A DNA stretch of 64,000 nt from assembly GCA_903858275.1 (NCBI GenBank), contig CAIOIC010000023.1, positions 52,343 to 116,342 of the forward strand, in the 5' to 3' direction. The notes under the pieces were generated by a model. The model saw only the letters and a program-made list of their open reading frames with translations. It searched no databases and had not been told where the DNA came from. This document shows positions 35,127-43,597 of the stretch, one piece after another (position 1 is the first letter of the stretch; each line of letters begins with the position of its first letter). Origin of the DNA: an uncultured Verrucomicrobia subdivision 3 bacterium (lineage in GTDB: Bacteria > Verrucomicrobiota > Verrucomicrobiia > Limisphaerales > UBA11358). Both the position numbers and the translations under genes were made by a program.

Positions 35127-35294
35127 ATCAAATAATTATTTTCTGGTTTTTATTCGGCGTTGGATGTCTGCTTATTTTATCGGCCAACCAAAACAAGTAA
35201 AGGGCGAGTTATGGGTTTACGGGTCTGGACCCACTGATGCGGAGGCAGTCGGAGCAACCGCAGTTCTTTACTCAACACATCTTCACAAGAAAAA

Positions 35295-35318
35295 GGGCGG
35301 CTTGTTTCCAAGCCGCCC
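35295..35318 (-). terminator. Rho-independent terminator of the rhodanese gene
   Basis: Ten-base perfect arms gggcggcttg and caagccgccc around tttc. On the minus strand the stem is followed by TTTTTC. It lies 20 bases beyond the stop of the rhodanese gene. Confidence 0.85.
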
Positions 35319-35338
35319 GGGTTAAAGGAGTTGAGAAA

Positions 35339-35716
35339 TTATTCGGTCTTCATGCCCGCGCTGCGCCAGCCAGAGATGCCGGCCGACATGTGTTTGATGT
35401 TTGTGTAACCCAGCTTCTCCGCAGCTTTGGCAGCGGCCAGATAGGCTCCGCACTTGGGACTTCCGCAATAGGCAATGATCAACGCGCCTTTGTCCTTGGG
35501 CAGGCTATCGGCCAGCTTGTCCTTGATGGCCGCGTAACTCAGCGCGCCGGGGACGTGCCCCTGTTTGTAGGAATCGCCGCCGTTGACATCGATGATCACG
35601 GCTTTTTTGGATTCAGCAAGGGCTTTGACTTCAGCGATGCTGATGTCCGAAAATTCACCGGCATAGGCAGACACGGCAACAACGGCGGTGGCGAGCAGGG
35701 TGAGGATTTTTTTCAT
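35339..35716 (-). CDS. Exported rhodanese-like domain protein
   Basis: A 125-residue single-domain rhodanese with a signal peptide (MKKILTLLATAVVAVSAYA). The fold is shown by AVIIDVNGGDSYKQGHVPGA and the active-site loop YCGSPKCGA, which holds the persulfide cysteine (and a second Cys four residues on), followed by AAEKLGYTNIKHMSAGISGW. Periplasmic location suggests sulfur transfer or redox handling outside the cytoplasm. The 127-base gap to the divergent lipoprotein gene should hold both promoters. Confidence 0.88.
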   Translation of the reverse strand: MKKILTLLATAVVAVSAYAGEFSDISIAEVKALAESKKAVIIDVNGGDSYKQGHVPGALSYAAIKDKLADSLPKDKGALIIAYCGSPKCGAYLAAAKAAEKLGYTNIKHMSAGISGWRSAGMKTE

Positions 35717-35843
35717 AATTTTATTTAACAGGTTTCAGAGTTAGAGACAGTGGTTCTTGGATTTGGTTCAAACAATTTAATCGTGTTAATAAGGATTGCA
35801 AAGCTGAATTTGTCCAAAACGCCAAATCGAGCTATGTTCAGAC

Positions 35844-36278
35844 ATGAAAACTATATGGTTGATTCCCCTGGCCGGTCTTTTACTGGCCGGCTGCGCCACG
35901 CGAACTTACACAACGGTTGCCCCGCCCCAACCGGCAGGACCCTCGCTCGCCGAAGTGCAAACGCTGGTTCAGGCCAAGGTCAGTGATGCCATCATTGTCA
36001 GCCAGATTCAAAACTCCAGCACCCGATATTATTTGACAGCTGACCAAATCATCGCCCTGAAAACAGCTGGAGCCAGCGACATAGTGATAAATGCATTGAT
36101 CAACACTGCCGGCAAACCGCCGGCTCAAACCACCACCGTAATACATCAGCCTGTTTACCCTTCCGTGTATGTTGACCCATGGCCACTTTTCTGGTGGGGG
36201 TGGGGTCCATATCACCACGGATATTATCACGGCGGAGGGTATTATCGTGGTGGCGGATATTATCACCATGGGCATTAA
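35844..36278 (+). CDS. Lipoprotein with Gly/Tyr/His-rich tail
   Basis: A 144-residue protein with a lipobox LLLAGC (Cys about 17) after a short signal. The middle (about 33-85: LAEVQTLVQAKVSDAIIVSQ then LKTAGASDIVINALI) resembles a small helical motif common in PVC lipoproteins, where ISD.VI...I is repeated. The last 40 residues are almost only Trp, Gly, Tyr and His (WGPYHHGYYHGGG and similar), a likely metal-binding or aggregation-prone tail. Function unknown. Confidence 0.8.
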   Translation: MKTIWLIPLAGLLLAGCATRTYTTVAPPQPAGPSLAEVQTLVQAKVSDAIIVSQIQNSSTRYYLTADQIIALKTAGASDIVINALINTAGKPPAQTTTVIHQPVYPSVYVDPWPLFWWGWGPYHHGYYHGGGYYRGGGYYHHGH

Positions 36279-36312
36279 TGCCGATTTAGGGTAAAGTGCC
36301 AGCGTGGAAAAC

Positions 36313-36723
36313 ATGTCCAACTGGAAACTCAAACTGCTCTTCGATGGCGGCTGTCCGTTCTGCGCCATGGAGGCTCGATGGATGCAGCGGCGAGACCGGC
36401 GCGGACAACTGGCCTTCGAAGATATTTCCAAACCGGAATTCGATGCCGCCGTCTACGGCTTGACGCAGGCCCAAGTAATGGGCGTAATGCACGGCATCGA
36501 TCCAGATGGCCGGATCATCACCAAAGTTGAAGTGTTTCGTCAGGCCTATCGGTTAATCGGATTGGGCTGGCTGCTGGCTCCGACAGACTGGCCAGGGTTG
36601 CGAACCTTATCAAACTGGGGCTACGAATTGTTTGCCCGTTATCGCGTCCCACTGGGCCGGCTGCTCGGTGCCCGGCCGTGTGAAAACGGTTCCTGCACTG
36701 CTGGCACCAAGCCTGAGCGTTGA
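36313..36723 (+). CDS. DCC family thiol-disulfide oxidoreductase (DUF393)
   Basis: A 136-residue protein from ATG 36313 (a GTG nine bases upstream would add three residues). It opens KLKLLFDGGCPFCAMEARWM: the DGGCPFC motif names the DCC family, a thioredoxin-like fold with a CxxC pair. The rest, including FEDISKPEFDAAVYGLT and DGRIITKVEVFRQAYRLIGL, fits. Extra cysteines occur near the C-terminus (PCENGSC). Cytosolic redox role presumed. Confidence 0.88.
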   Translation: MSNWKLKLLFDGGCPFCAMEARWMQRRDRRGQLAFEDISKPEFDAAVYGLTQAQVMGVMHGIDPDGRIITKVEVFRQAYRLIGLGWLLAPTDWPGLRTLSNWGYELFARYRVPLGRLLGARPCENGSCTAGTKPER

Positions 36724-36754
36724 ATTAAGAAACCCAATACGCCATCCTTACCCC

Positions 36755-37132
36755 ATGGACATCGACCTCAAAATATTTTCGCCCTCCCAACAACACGCGT
36801 GGTTCGATCTGTTGATTCTGGCGATGTATGCGGACGGCCATCTGACCACCGCCGAAGACGAGCAGTTGCAAAAACTGTTGGTCGCCATGGGCTACACAGA
36901 TGAAATTGACCAACACCGTGAATTCGACTCTGCCGTGACCAAAACGCGGCCATTTTTAAGCTCCATTCAAGCAGCCAAGGATCAGGCGTTGCTGCTGGCT
37001 GACGCTTTTTCTGAACGCGCCCAACAGCGGCTGGTGATTGCCACGGTGGAAAAACTGATGACCAGTGACGGCCATGTGACGACCTGGGAAAGCATTTTGT
37101 TGTCCGAGCTCCGCATGAAATTCAGACTCTAG
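36755..37132 (+). CDS. TerB-like helical protein, copy A
   Basis: A 125-residue protein whose LLILAMYADGHLTTAEDEQL is the TerB/DUF533-type acidic helix-loop motif, with a second such motif near VEKLMTSDGHVTTWESI. TerB-fold proteins bind metal in two inverted helical repeats and occur in stress and phage-defence contexts, but the isolated form has no known role. Start chosen at ATG 36755 because its paralogue at 41172 begins with the same MDIDL. The next gene begins 5 bases after the stop. Confidence 0.75.
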   Translation: MDIDLKIFSPSQQHAWFDLLILAMYADGHLTTAEDEQLQKLLVAMGYTDEIDQHREFDSAVTKTRPFLSSIQAAKDQALLLADAFSERAQQRLVIATVEKLMTSDGHVTTWESILLSELRMKFRL

Positions 37133-37137
37133 CCTTT

Positions 37138-37410
37138 ATGAAATCCGCCTACGAAATCGCCATGGAGCGTTTTAACAAGACCGCGCCCGCCACCAAGCTC
37201 ACTGCGGAAAAGAAGAAACAGCTCGCCGAACTGGACAGCCGCTACGCCGCCAAAATTGCCGAGCGGGAAATTGCGCTCAAAGGTGAAATGCTCAAGGCCG
37301 CCGATGATCCGGACGCCGCAGCGGCGCTCGCCAGCCAGCTCGTCAATGAACGAAAGAAAATCCACGCCGAACTCGAAGATAAAAAAGAACAGGTGCGAAA
37401 CCGTCGGTAG
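37138..37410 (+). CDS. Small charged coiled-coil protein
   Basis: A 90-residue, Lys/Glu/Ala-rich protein (MKSAYEIAMERFNKTAPATK, then KLTAEKKKQLAELDSRYAAKIAE) predicted wholly helical with coiled-coil character. No known family named, although small proteins of this pattern are frequent in verrucomicrobia (memory, unchecked). It forms a two-gene unit with TerB copy A; a nine-codon remnant of its start follows TerB copy B at 41546. Confidence 0.7.
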   Translation: MKSAYEIAMERFNKTAPATKLTAEKKKQLAELDSRYAAKIAEREIALKGEMLKAADDPDAAAALASQLVNERKKIHAELEDKKEQVRNRR

Positions 37411-37537
37411 GCCAGCCGGGCGTGCCGACCGGATTGACGCGGCGGTGATGGCGGGATGGCGCTGGGAGCTGGCAATTAAAATCTTAAAACACGCACGCCC
37501 TCGACCCATTTTCTTCAGCTCTGAACGATTGTCGCTT

Positions 37538-39625
37538 TTACCGGTTTCTAGCATCAAAGAAATCGATGAGCGAATAGGCCTCCCGGTTGACCGCCCGGGC
37601 GCGCTCCAGCAAGGGCAGGTGCGGCCGGCCTTCCAAATCGAACATTCCCTTGTTTGCGCCACCGGCCGCATCCAAAGCCACGGATTCCTTGGGGTCATCC
37701 AGATATTTGAAGAAGTGAAACCCCACCACATTTTTCAGCTCAAGCGCATTGAGGACAAAATGTTGGTAGTAGCGGGCGCGATCTTCCTGTGTGTGCACCA
37801 GCCAGCCGGCACCGTGGGTATTGGCCAGGCCCGGAACATCCATGGCCTTGGCATACCATTCCGTGAAAATGATCGGCTTGCCAGCCCAAGCTTCCCATTC
37901 GGCCAGTTGTTTCGCTTGAGGCCCCCAATACCCGTAGTAGTTTATCGAGACCACATCGTGATACGGGGCCATGGCTTTCCAGAGCCACGGGTTGTCAAAT
38001 TCACCTTCGTGGTAATTGAGCCGGGAGCCAAGATAGAGATGGTGTGAATCGTATTTTCGGATGGCCTTCGTCACAATCCGGTAATAGCGCTCAAATGCAT
38101 AGGCGATGAATTCGTACCGATCGCGCAGGGTGGCCGCATCGGGATTCGCGGAGCCGCGCCGCGCCGTCAGCCACGCGGCCGCCGCGGCATGATTGGGCTT
38201 GAGGTCGGGATTCGAAACGTCCAGTGCCAGATAACGATCCAATAGATGCGGGCTGCACTGGATTTCATTGTCGGTCATGATGCCCAACAGGTTGGGGTCA
38301 TTTGCGGTCTTTGCCAGATCCTGGCCAAACCGGTCGCAAAACGCCTCAAAGTCGGGATGGAATATCGGCATGCACATGCCCATAAAACCCTGGGTGCCAG
38401 AGGCGGGCTGGGTGAGTTTCTTTTCCCGGGCGAAGGCGAACATGAAATCCTTGCGCAGCACCCAGACGAGCGGGGATTTTGCCGCTTGCAGCCGCGAGGG
38501 CGCCCCATTGCCCAGCCCATTGAATCCGTTGGTACGGAGCTGGTCGGTGACGACTTCTGCCCACTGCTCCGCCGAACCGAAATTGGCAGCGACGTTTCTG
38601 GGTTCGCGCACGGTGTTGATGGCTTTGTTAAAATAACGGCAACCATCGGGGTCAATCAGCCAATGCCGGCCTTCGATTCTAATGGTGTAAAAAAAGCCGG
38701 AGGCTTTCACACGGGGCCGATCGACACGACCGCCGTAGGCATCCGTCTTCACCGCCGCACCCGTCGGCTTATAGCCGTCCAGCAACTCCAGCAGCCTTGT
38801 GGGATTAGCCCGCCAAGGTTTGCTGGACTCAGGACTGCTGCCGTGTGTCTCAACTATCACGATTCCGTCTTTGAATCGCGCCGCCGCCTGGGCTGGCGAA
38901 CTGGAAAGATCATAAGCCGTTTTGGTTTGTTCAAATAGCGCGCCCACTTCCTCAGCGGTAAAGCTGCGGGCATAAAGGCGCAATTCTCCAACGCGCCCTT
39001 TGAACGGGGGTTTGGTGTCGCCCAGGCCCTTGCCCAAAATCAGTGGTTGGCCATTGTTGATGATACGACCGGTGTGCGGTTTTTCGCTGTTGAGCACACC
39101 GTTGATAAACAACCGGGTAGTTGTTCCGTCATATGTGCCGACCAGGAAAGTCCAGGTATCGAGCGGAAATTCTCTGGTGGTCTCCACTAATGCCTTGCTA
39201 CTGCCTTTATCGCCCCACAGTCCAAAAATTATTCGCCCGTCCGAGGCATACATGCCGAACATGGGCGTGGTCCAGCTATCGTTGGTATGCGGTTGCCCGA
39301 AGAGCGGGGTGTTGTTTCGCAGTTCAGAAGCCTTGACCCAGAGGGTGGCGGTAATCTGGTTGTTAAAACCAAAAGGCGTGGTTTGGCGGATCAAAACATG
39401 GCTGCCCCAGCCATCCAATTCCAAAGAAGTAGTGTTCTTCTCTTTGCACAGCACGCCATTTTCGATAACCCCGGAATTGTTCCGAGATGATTGATCCCTG
39501 ACGGTTTTGCCATCACCGCCGTCAAACCGCCAGCAGCCCACGAGGGCGCCATTTGGTTCAGCGACCGCGAGGATGGTGCCCAGACACAGACAAAAGACTA
39601 CCAAGCAAACAGGGAGTTTGGTCAT
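37538..39625 (-). CDS. Secreted LamG-domain plus clan GH-A-like glycoside hydrolase
   Basis: A 695-residue exported protein. Signal MTKLPVCLVVFCLCLGTILA; LamG/concanavalin-like domain (about 25-230) with LVGCWRFDGGDGKTVRDQSS, WTFLVGTYDGTTTRLFING and GRVGELRLYARSFTAEEV; then a TIM-barrel (about 310-690). Acid/base candidate is Glu in LLGIMTDNEIQ and nucleophile candidate is Glu in KPIIFTEWYAKAM, the NE/E pair of clan GH-A. WLIDPDGCRYFNKAINTV resembles agarase-type (GH50/GH86-like) enzymes. Substrate unknown, possibly an algal or galactan polymer. Confidence 0.75.
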   Translation of the reverse strand: MTKLPVCLVVFCLCLGTILAVAEPNGALVGCWRFDGGDGKTVRDQSSRNNSGVIENGVLCKEKNTTSLELDGWGSHVLIRQTTPFGFNNQITATLWVKASELRNNTPLFGQPHTNDSWTTPMFGMYASDGRIIFGLWGDKGSSKALVETTREFPLDTWTFLVGTYDGTTTRLFINGVLNSEKPHTGRIINNGQPLILGKGLGDTKPPFKGRVGELRLYARSFTAEEVGALFEQTKTAYDLSSSPAQAAARFKDGIVIVETHGSSPESSKPWRANPTRLLELLDGYKPTGAAVKTDAYGGRVDRPRVKASGFFYTIRIEGRHWLIDPDGCRYFNKAINTVREPRNVAANFGSAEQWAEVVTDQLRTNGFNGLGNGAPSRLQAAKSPLVWVLRKDFMFAFAREKKLTQPASGTQGFMGMCMPIFHPDFEAFCDRFGQDLAKTANDPNLLGIMTDNEIQCSPHLLDRYLALDVSNPDLKPNHAAAAAWLTARRGSANPDAATLRDRYEFIAYAFERYYRIVTKAIRKYDSHHLYLGSRLNYHEGEFDNPWLWKAMAPYHDVVSINYYGYWGPQAKQLAEWEAWAGKPIIFTEWYAKAMDVPGLANTHGAGWLVHTQEDRARYYQHFVLNALELKNVVGFHFFKYLDDPKESVALDAAGGANKGMFDLEGRPHLPLLERARAVNREAYSLIDFFDARNR

Positions 39626-39786
39626 GTCTGCAGCGTAAAGACCAAGAGGTGCGGGTCAAGTGAAAGGCAAAAAAAGAAGACGCGCCAGGAAATCCAGGCA
39701 GAACTAAAAATTTGACTGGCTGGGATGGACATTCTCAATATCGCGACTTGGCTAAAAGCGAAGTCACCTCACAGGGCGGTGCGGAT

Positions 39787-40788
39787 TTAGAGACTGGGCT
39801 GGCGGTCATTGCGCTTTACCCACTTGTAGCACTTGGCTGAATTCCGCCAGAAATATTTTTCCGCAGCCAGTCTTCCCTGCCCCATAAAATATTCCTGAAC
39901 CAGTTTAAATCCCACTGCGACCGGCAACCAATTATCGCTGTTGGGCCAGTCACTGCCATACAGCACACGGTCAATGCCAAATATATCCAGAATTTCATCC
40001 AGCCTTGGCCGGTAAAAATCCAAGTTGGTGGGAATCCTGCCGTCGGTCCGCCGCAACACCTCCGATATTTTCACACACACTTGCGGGCGCTCCCGCAAGG
40101 CTTTCATGCTGGCATTATAGGTCGCGCGCAACACTGGTTCGTTGGGCGGCATCATTTGCGGCAGATGATCAATCACAATGCGCAATTGAGGAACCAGTTC
40201 ATTGACACGCACGACATCGGCCAACAATGAAACACTTGGGTTGGCGGTATCCAAAACCAGGTCCGCATCAGCCAGAGCTTTGAGATCCGCGATGAATTCC
40301 GGCCGGTCCAGTTCTTTGCCGGATTGCCTTCCCAGTCCATATCGAATTCCACGGAATAGGGGGTTCTGCCGGAAACGGTCAAGGCTCAGCCTGAAGCCGG
40401 GCGTGCCGGGCTCCAGACGGCCAACGGTTCCCACCATGATATCCTCTTTGGCTGCGATGTCCAAAACCCACTGGTTGTCTTCGAGCCAACTGCTGCATTC
40501 CACTTCTATCGCGCCCACAATACCGAGCGGACGGGCGATAGAGCGATATTGCGCCGGCAATGAGGTTTGATAAAGAGCCTTGTTTGACTTTGGCGGCCAC
40601 GGCACACCCTGGGGACGAAAAGGATCGTAGAGATGGATATGGGCATCAATGACTGGGATACCAGCCATCTGCGGCATTGCCGCAATCAAGGAATCGCCTG
40701 CCAGAGCGTGATTCAAAGCGCCATGGAGAGCCGCCCCGGATATGGCGATAGCGCCCAGGAATTTACGGCGCGATATTTCCTGATTCAT
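39787..40788 (-). CDS. Tat-exported amidohydrolase-2 family hydrolase
   Basis: A 333-residue protein from ATG 40788, chosen because it directly precedes the twin-arginine signal NQEISRRKFLGAIAISGAAL; the open frame continues 30 codons upstream without similarity. The TIM-barrel begins IPVIDAHIHLYDPFRPQG with the HxH metal motif; RIVIDHLPQM carries the next His, and VLYGSDWPNSDNWLP the catalytic Asp. The family includes lactonases and decarboxylases (rhamnono-/fucono-lactonase type). Role in sugar-lactone hydrolysis is a guess. Confidence 0.83.
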   Translation of the reverse strand: MNQEISRRKFLGAIAISGAALHGALNHALAGDSLIAAMPQMAGIPVIDAHIHLYDPFRPQGVPWPPKSNKALYQTSLPAQYRSIARPLGIVGAIEVECSSWLEDNQWVLDIAAKEDIMVGTVGRLEPGTPGFRLSLDRFRQNPLFRGIRYGLGRQSGKELDRPEFIADLKALADADLVLDTANPSVSLLADVVRVNELVPQLRIVIDHLPQMMPPNEPVLRATYNASMKALRERPQVCVKISEVLRRTDGRIPTNLDFYRPRLDEILDIFGIDRVLYGSDWPNSDNWLPVAVGFKLVQEYFMGQGRLAAEKYFWRNSAKCYKWVKRNDRQPSL

Positions 40789-41171
40789 GATGATATGTGA
40801 CCTGCAGGCGGATATCTGAAGGCCCTCTGTTTCCCCCTTCAAATCGAAATCCACAGTGATGGTTATATTTTTTTTCAATTTCCAATTCGGTCATCTAGCC
40901 ATACTTCTTTGGAAGACCATTGCTGATTTCGGCTCTGACTTTTTCGATTCGCCACCCCCCTCGGCAACATTCTGGAGAAAACAATTTTAACCGTAGCCGC
41001 CAACCCGCCACCGGCATCATTTAAGAAATCCCCGAATCGCATGATTTCAATATGAGTCCATTCGAGTCTAGCGGCAAGTTTTTCAAAAAAGTTCCCACCC
41101 CACCCTGTCAACTCAGCCCAGAGCGCCTCTCCAAGCCTGTCAATCTCCCCAGTCTTTGTTATTATCTCCTC
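40789..41171. other. Intergenic region, nothing recognised
   Basis: Divergent gap of about 380 bases between the amidohydrolase and TerB copy B. It must hold both promoters, but I see no repeat, RNA or strong promoter match. Confidence 0.4.
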
Positions 41172-41549
41172 ATGGACATCGATCTCACCGGGTTCTCGAC
41201 TGCACAAAAACGGGCGGTTTTTGACCTGTTAATTCTGGCAACGTATGCGGACGGCCATTTAACAACCTTTGAAGACGAGCAGTTGCAAAATTTGTTGGCT
41301 GGCATGGGATTTACCGAGGAACCAGCCCGCCAACGTGAATTTGATGAAGCCGTAACTAGAATCCGGCCCAGCATACAATCCCTCGAAAAAGCCAGGGAAC
41401 TGGCACTGGGATTGGCCGATGCTTTCACAGACCGGAGACAACAGCAGCAGGTATTTGGGGCAGTCCTGCAGATTATGAGTTCGGACTTTAATGTGAGCAC
41501 CTGGGAAAGCACGTTGTTGATGGAACTGCGGATGAAATTCAGGCTGTGA
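41172..41549 (+). CDS. TerB-like helical protein, copy B
   Basis: A 125-residue paralogue of the protein at 36755, aligned without gaps and about 60% identical by eye (shared LLILATYADGHLTTFEDEQL with two changes, and the C-terminal TWES.LL.ELRMKFRL). Start ATG 41172 matches MDIDL in both. The metal-type acidic loop YADGH is kept; in the second repeat the DGH of copy A is DFN here, so one site may be lost. It is followed by a truncated trace of the small coiled-coil gene. Confidence 0.75.
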   Translation: MDIDLTGFSTAQKRAVFDLLILATYADGHLTTFEDEQLQNLLAGMGFTEEPARQREFDEAVTRIRPSIQSLEKARELALGLADAFTDRRQQQQVFGAVLQIMSSDFNVSTWESTLLMELRMKFRL

Positions 41550-41575
41550 AATCCACTTACGAAACTGAGCCTTGA
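41546..41575 (+). pseudogene. Nine-codon remnant of the small coiled-coil gene
   Basis: A GTG overlapping the TerB-B stop reads VKSTYETEP then TGA. It matches MKSAYEIAM at the start of the intact gene at 37138. The duplicated unit therefore included the beginning of the second gene. Confidence 0.55.
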
Positions 41576-41591
41576 TTGTTATAAATCCGCC

Positions 41592-42212
41592 ATGAAAACC
41601 AAATTAACGCTGATATTAATAGCCGCCATATCAATATTGGCTTTGTTTGAGCTGTCCCCTTTGCTCAAACATAAATCCATCGAGCAAAGATTCATCGAAG
41701 AGTTGATGGGGGTAAAAAGCAACGCCGGCGATGTCCTTGAGGTCGGCACGCTTAATTCCGCAGCAAGTTTATCTCAAGAAGAAAAAATTGATTTCACCCT
41801 CCTTCCCGGCGTCAATATCCCATTCAACACCAAAGTTTCCATCACCGTTCCAGTGACCTACCGATTCCACATTTTACTTTCTGAGAAATGGCGCATCGGC
41901 GAGCGCGGCGACTCCATCCTTGTCACTGCACCATCCATTCACGCCTCCCAGCCGCCAGCCCCCGATATGAGTGCCGCCCAGCTTTACATCGATGCCAGCA
42001 TATACCCAAAACTTACTGCCGAGGCGCAGAAAAGGTTGCAAGAATTGATCACTCCCAATTTGAAGTTAAACGCCACCAAATATGCCAATTCCGAATTGGT
42101 CCGGGATAGCGCAAGAAAATCGGTGGAAAAATTCCTGCAAAGCAGATTATCCAGTCTGGCCAAGGATTTAAAAAGGAAACAATTGGCGGTTCGTTTCGAT
42201 GGCGAAAACTGA
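41592..42212 (+). CDS. Membrane-anchored protein, possibly DUF4230-like
   Basis: A 206-residue protein with one N-terminal anchor (KLTLILIAAISILALFELS) and an extracytoplasmic domain. IPFNTKVSITVPVTYRFHIL, GDSILVTAPSIHASQPPAP and a helical C-terminus (LVRDSARKSVEKFLQSRLSS) resemble the DUF4230 layout of a short beta domain followed by helices; the assignment is by memory and weak. It lies between TerB copy B and tRNA-Val on its own. Confidence 0.6.
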   Translation: MKTKLTLILIAAISILALFELSPLLKHKSIEQRFIEELMGVKSNAGDVLEVGTLNSAASLSQEEKIDFTLLPGVNIPFNTKVSITVPVTYRFHILLSEKWRIGERGDSILVTAPSIHASQPPAPDMSAAQLYIDASIYPKLTAEAQKRLQELITPNLKLNATKYANSELVRDSARKSVEKFLQSRLSSLAKDLKRKQLAVRFDGEN

Positions 42213-42589
42213 TTCCGGGTTCATTGAACCATTTAAAAACGAATCGAGTTGAATTTATTGGTGTTGTTATTACAGCTTGTTTTAGCCCTTAAACCCATGA
42301 AAACCTTGATAAATAAGGATGGTGCGCGCTGCAGGTTTCGAACCTGCGACCCCTACCGTGTGAAGGTAATGCTCTACCACTGAGCTAAGCGCGCGATCTG
42401 AATCAACGTTCACCAACGGCCTGGTTTTGAACGTTATTTTTATAGTCTGGCAAAAAAATACGGCTCGCGCAATCCGATTTTATTTAGTCGAATATAGTGA
42501 CAGTCGCCGCGTCACGGTCTTGCGAGCCTTGCAATATGCCCAATGTGACTTGGCGCCAAACCGCAACCCGCGAAGCCGCACACACCATT
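42213..42589. other. Intergenic region holding tRNA-Val
   Basis: Apart from the tRNA gene at 42320-42394 I see no feature. No integrase gene or duplicated tRNA end is present, so there is no sign of an integrated element. Confidence 0.5.
42320..42394 (-). tRNA. tRNA-Val (anticodon CAC)
   Basis: On the minus strand the acceptor stem GCGCGCT pairs with AGCGCGC, followed by A and an encoded CCA. D-arm GCTCAGTGGTAGAGC, anticodon arm TTACC-TTCACAC-GGTAG with CAC in positions 34-36, short variable loop, and T-arm GCAGGTTCGAAACCTGC are all complete. It decodes GUG. Confidence 0.97.
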
Positions 42590-43597
42590 ATGAAAATAGC
42601 ATCCCTCCTCACCCTAACCGCCTTGCTGCTGACTCCGAACGCCGCGCTTCACGCCGCCACAGGTCCTGACCAGATCGAACTTTTCGCGGGCGGTGGCACT
42701 GCGGTTGAAGGCAAATCAGCCACCGAGTGCAAAGTCAGCCAGCCATTCGGCATCGCGTTTGATCCGCAGGACAATATGTTCATCTGCGAATACCCCGGTC
42801 GGTTGCTGCGAGTGGAGGCCAAGACGGGCGTGCTCACCGTCGTCACCAGCGCAAGGCCGAAAGACCCATTGGGCAAAGAGGGACCGGTATCGCTCGCGAG
42901 TTTTAACGCGCCGCATAACCTCGTCACCGACGCAGCGGGCAATCTTTTCATCGCGGACAGCCTCCATTTCGCCGTGCAGCGGGTGGACGCGAAGACGGGT
43001 GTCGCCACAACGTTTGCGGGCACCGGAGTGAAGGGGTTCACGGGCGATGGCGGCCCGGCAGCGAACGCTGACCTTGATGGGGTCGCCTGCCTGTGCTTCA
43101 ACCGCGATTACACGAAGCTTTATCTCGGCGGCTTCAGCCGGGCCATCCGCGTTGTGGAGATGAAGACCGGCATCATCAATACCGTCCAAGGCATCCCGGG
43201 AAGCCGGGCGCAGGCCGTGGACTCGAAGGGAAACCTTTTCATTGCGGCCACCCGCGGCGTTCGAAAACTGGGTGTCGACGGCAAATCCATCCTTCTCGAA
43301 GACGTCACGGCGGAACCGCCGCTGAAGGGGGTGAAACATCTCTGGGTAAATCACGATGACAACATCCTCATCGCTGACGAAGGCAACTGTCTCATACGCA
43401 TCTTCATCATTGCCGAAAAACGACTGCTCACCCTCGCGGGCACCGGAAAGAAAGGCGCCGCCGGAGTGCCCGGCAACGCCGTTGAGGCGCAACTCAACCA
43501 TCCGCACGGAGTCATCACGCATCCGCGCACCGGCGATATTTACATCGCTGATACCTGGAATAACCGGGTGCTGCGAATCAAAGCGATGGGAAAGTGA
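42590..43597 (+). CDS. Exported NHL-repeat (six-bladed beta-propeller) protein
   Basis: A 335-residue protein starting at ATG 42590, where a signal peptide appears (MKIASLLTLTALLLTPNAAL). Repeats such as PFGIAFDPQDNMFICEYPGR, PHNLVTDAAGNLFIADSLHF and the final PHGVITHPRTGDIYIADTWN are NHL/SMP-30-like propeller blades. The blade sequence AGTGVKGFTGDGGPA is common in secreted planctomycete and verrucomicrobial propellers. Likely a periplasmic scaffold or sugar-lactone binding protein; no catalytic residues can be assigned. Confidence 0.85.
   Translation: MKIASLLTLTALLLTPNAALHAATGPDQIELFAGGGTAVEGKSATECKVSQPFGIAFDPQDNMFICEYPGRLLRVEAKTGVLTVVTSARPKDPLGKEGPVSLASFNAPHNLVTDAAGNLFIADSLHFAVQRVDAKTGVATTFAGTGVKGFTGDGGPAANADLDGVACLCFNRDYTKLYLGGFSRAIRVVEMKTGIINTVQGIPGSRAQAVDSKGNLFIAATRGVRKLGVDGKSILLEDVTAEPPLKGVKHLWVNHDDNILIADEGNCLIRIFIIAEKRLLTLAGTGKKGAAGVPGNAVEAQLNHPHGVITHPRTGDIYIADTWNNRVLRIKAMGK

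Noticed and set aside
36755..37132. TerB-like gene as part of a tellurite-resistance or phage-defence ter operon
   Set aside because: No terA/C/D/E/Z or associated nuclease/helicase genes are nearby; only the isolated TerB fold is present.
42320..42394. tRNA-Val as integration site of a mobile island
   Set aside because: No integrase, no repeated 3' tRNA end, and flanking genes look chromosomal.
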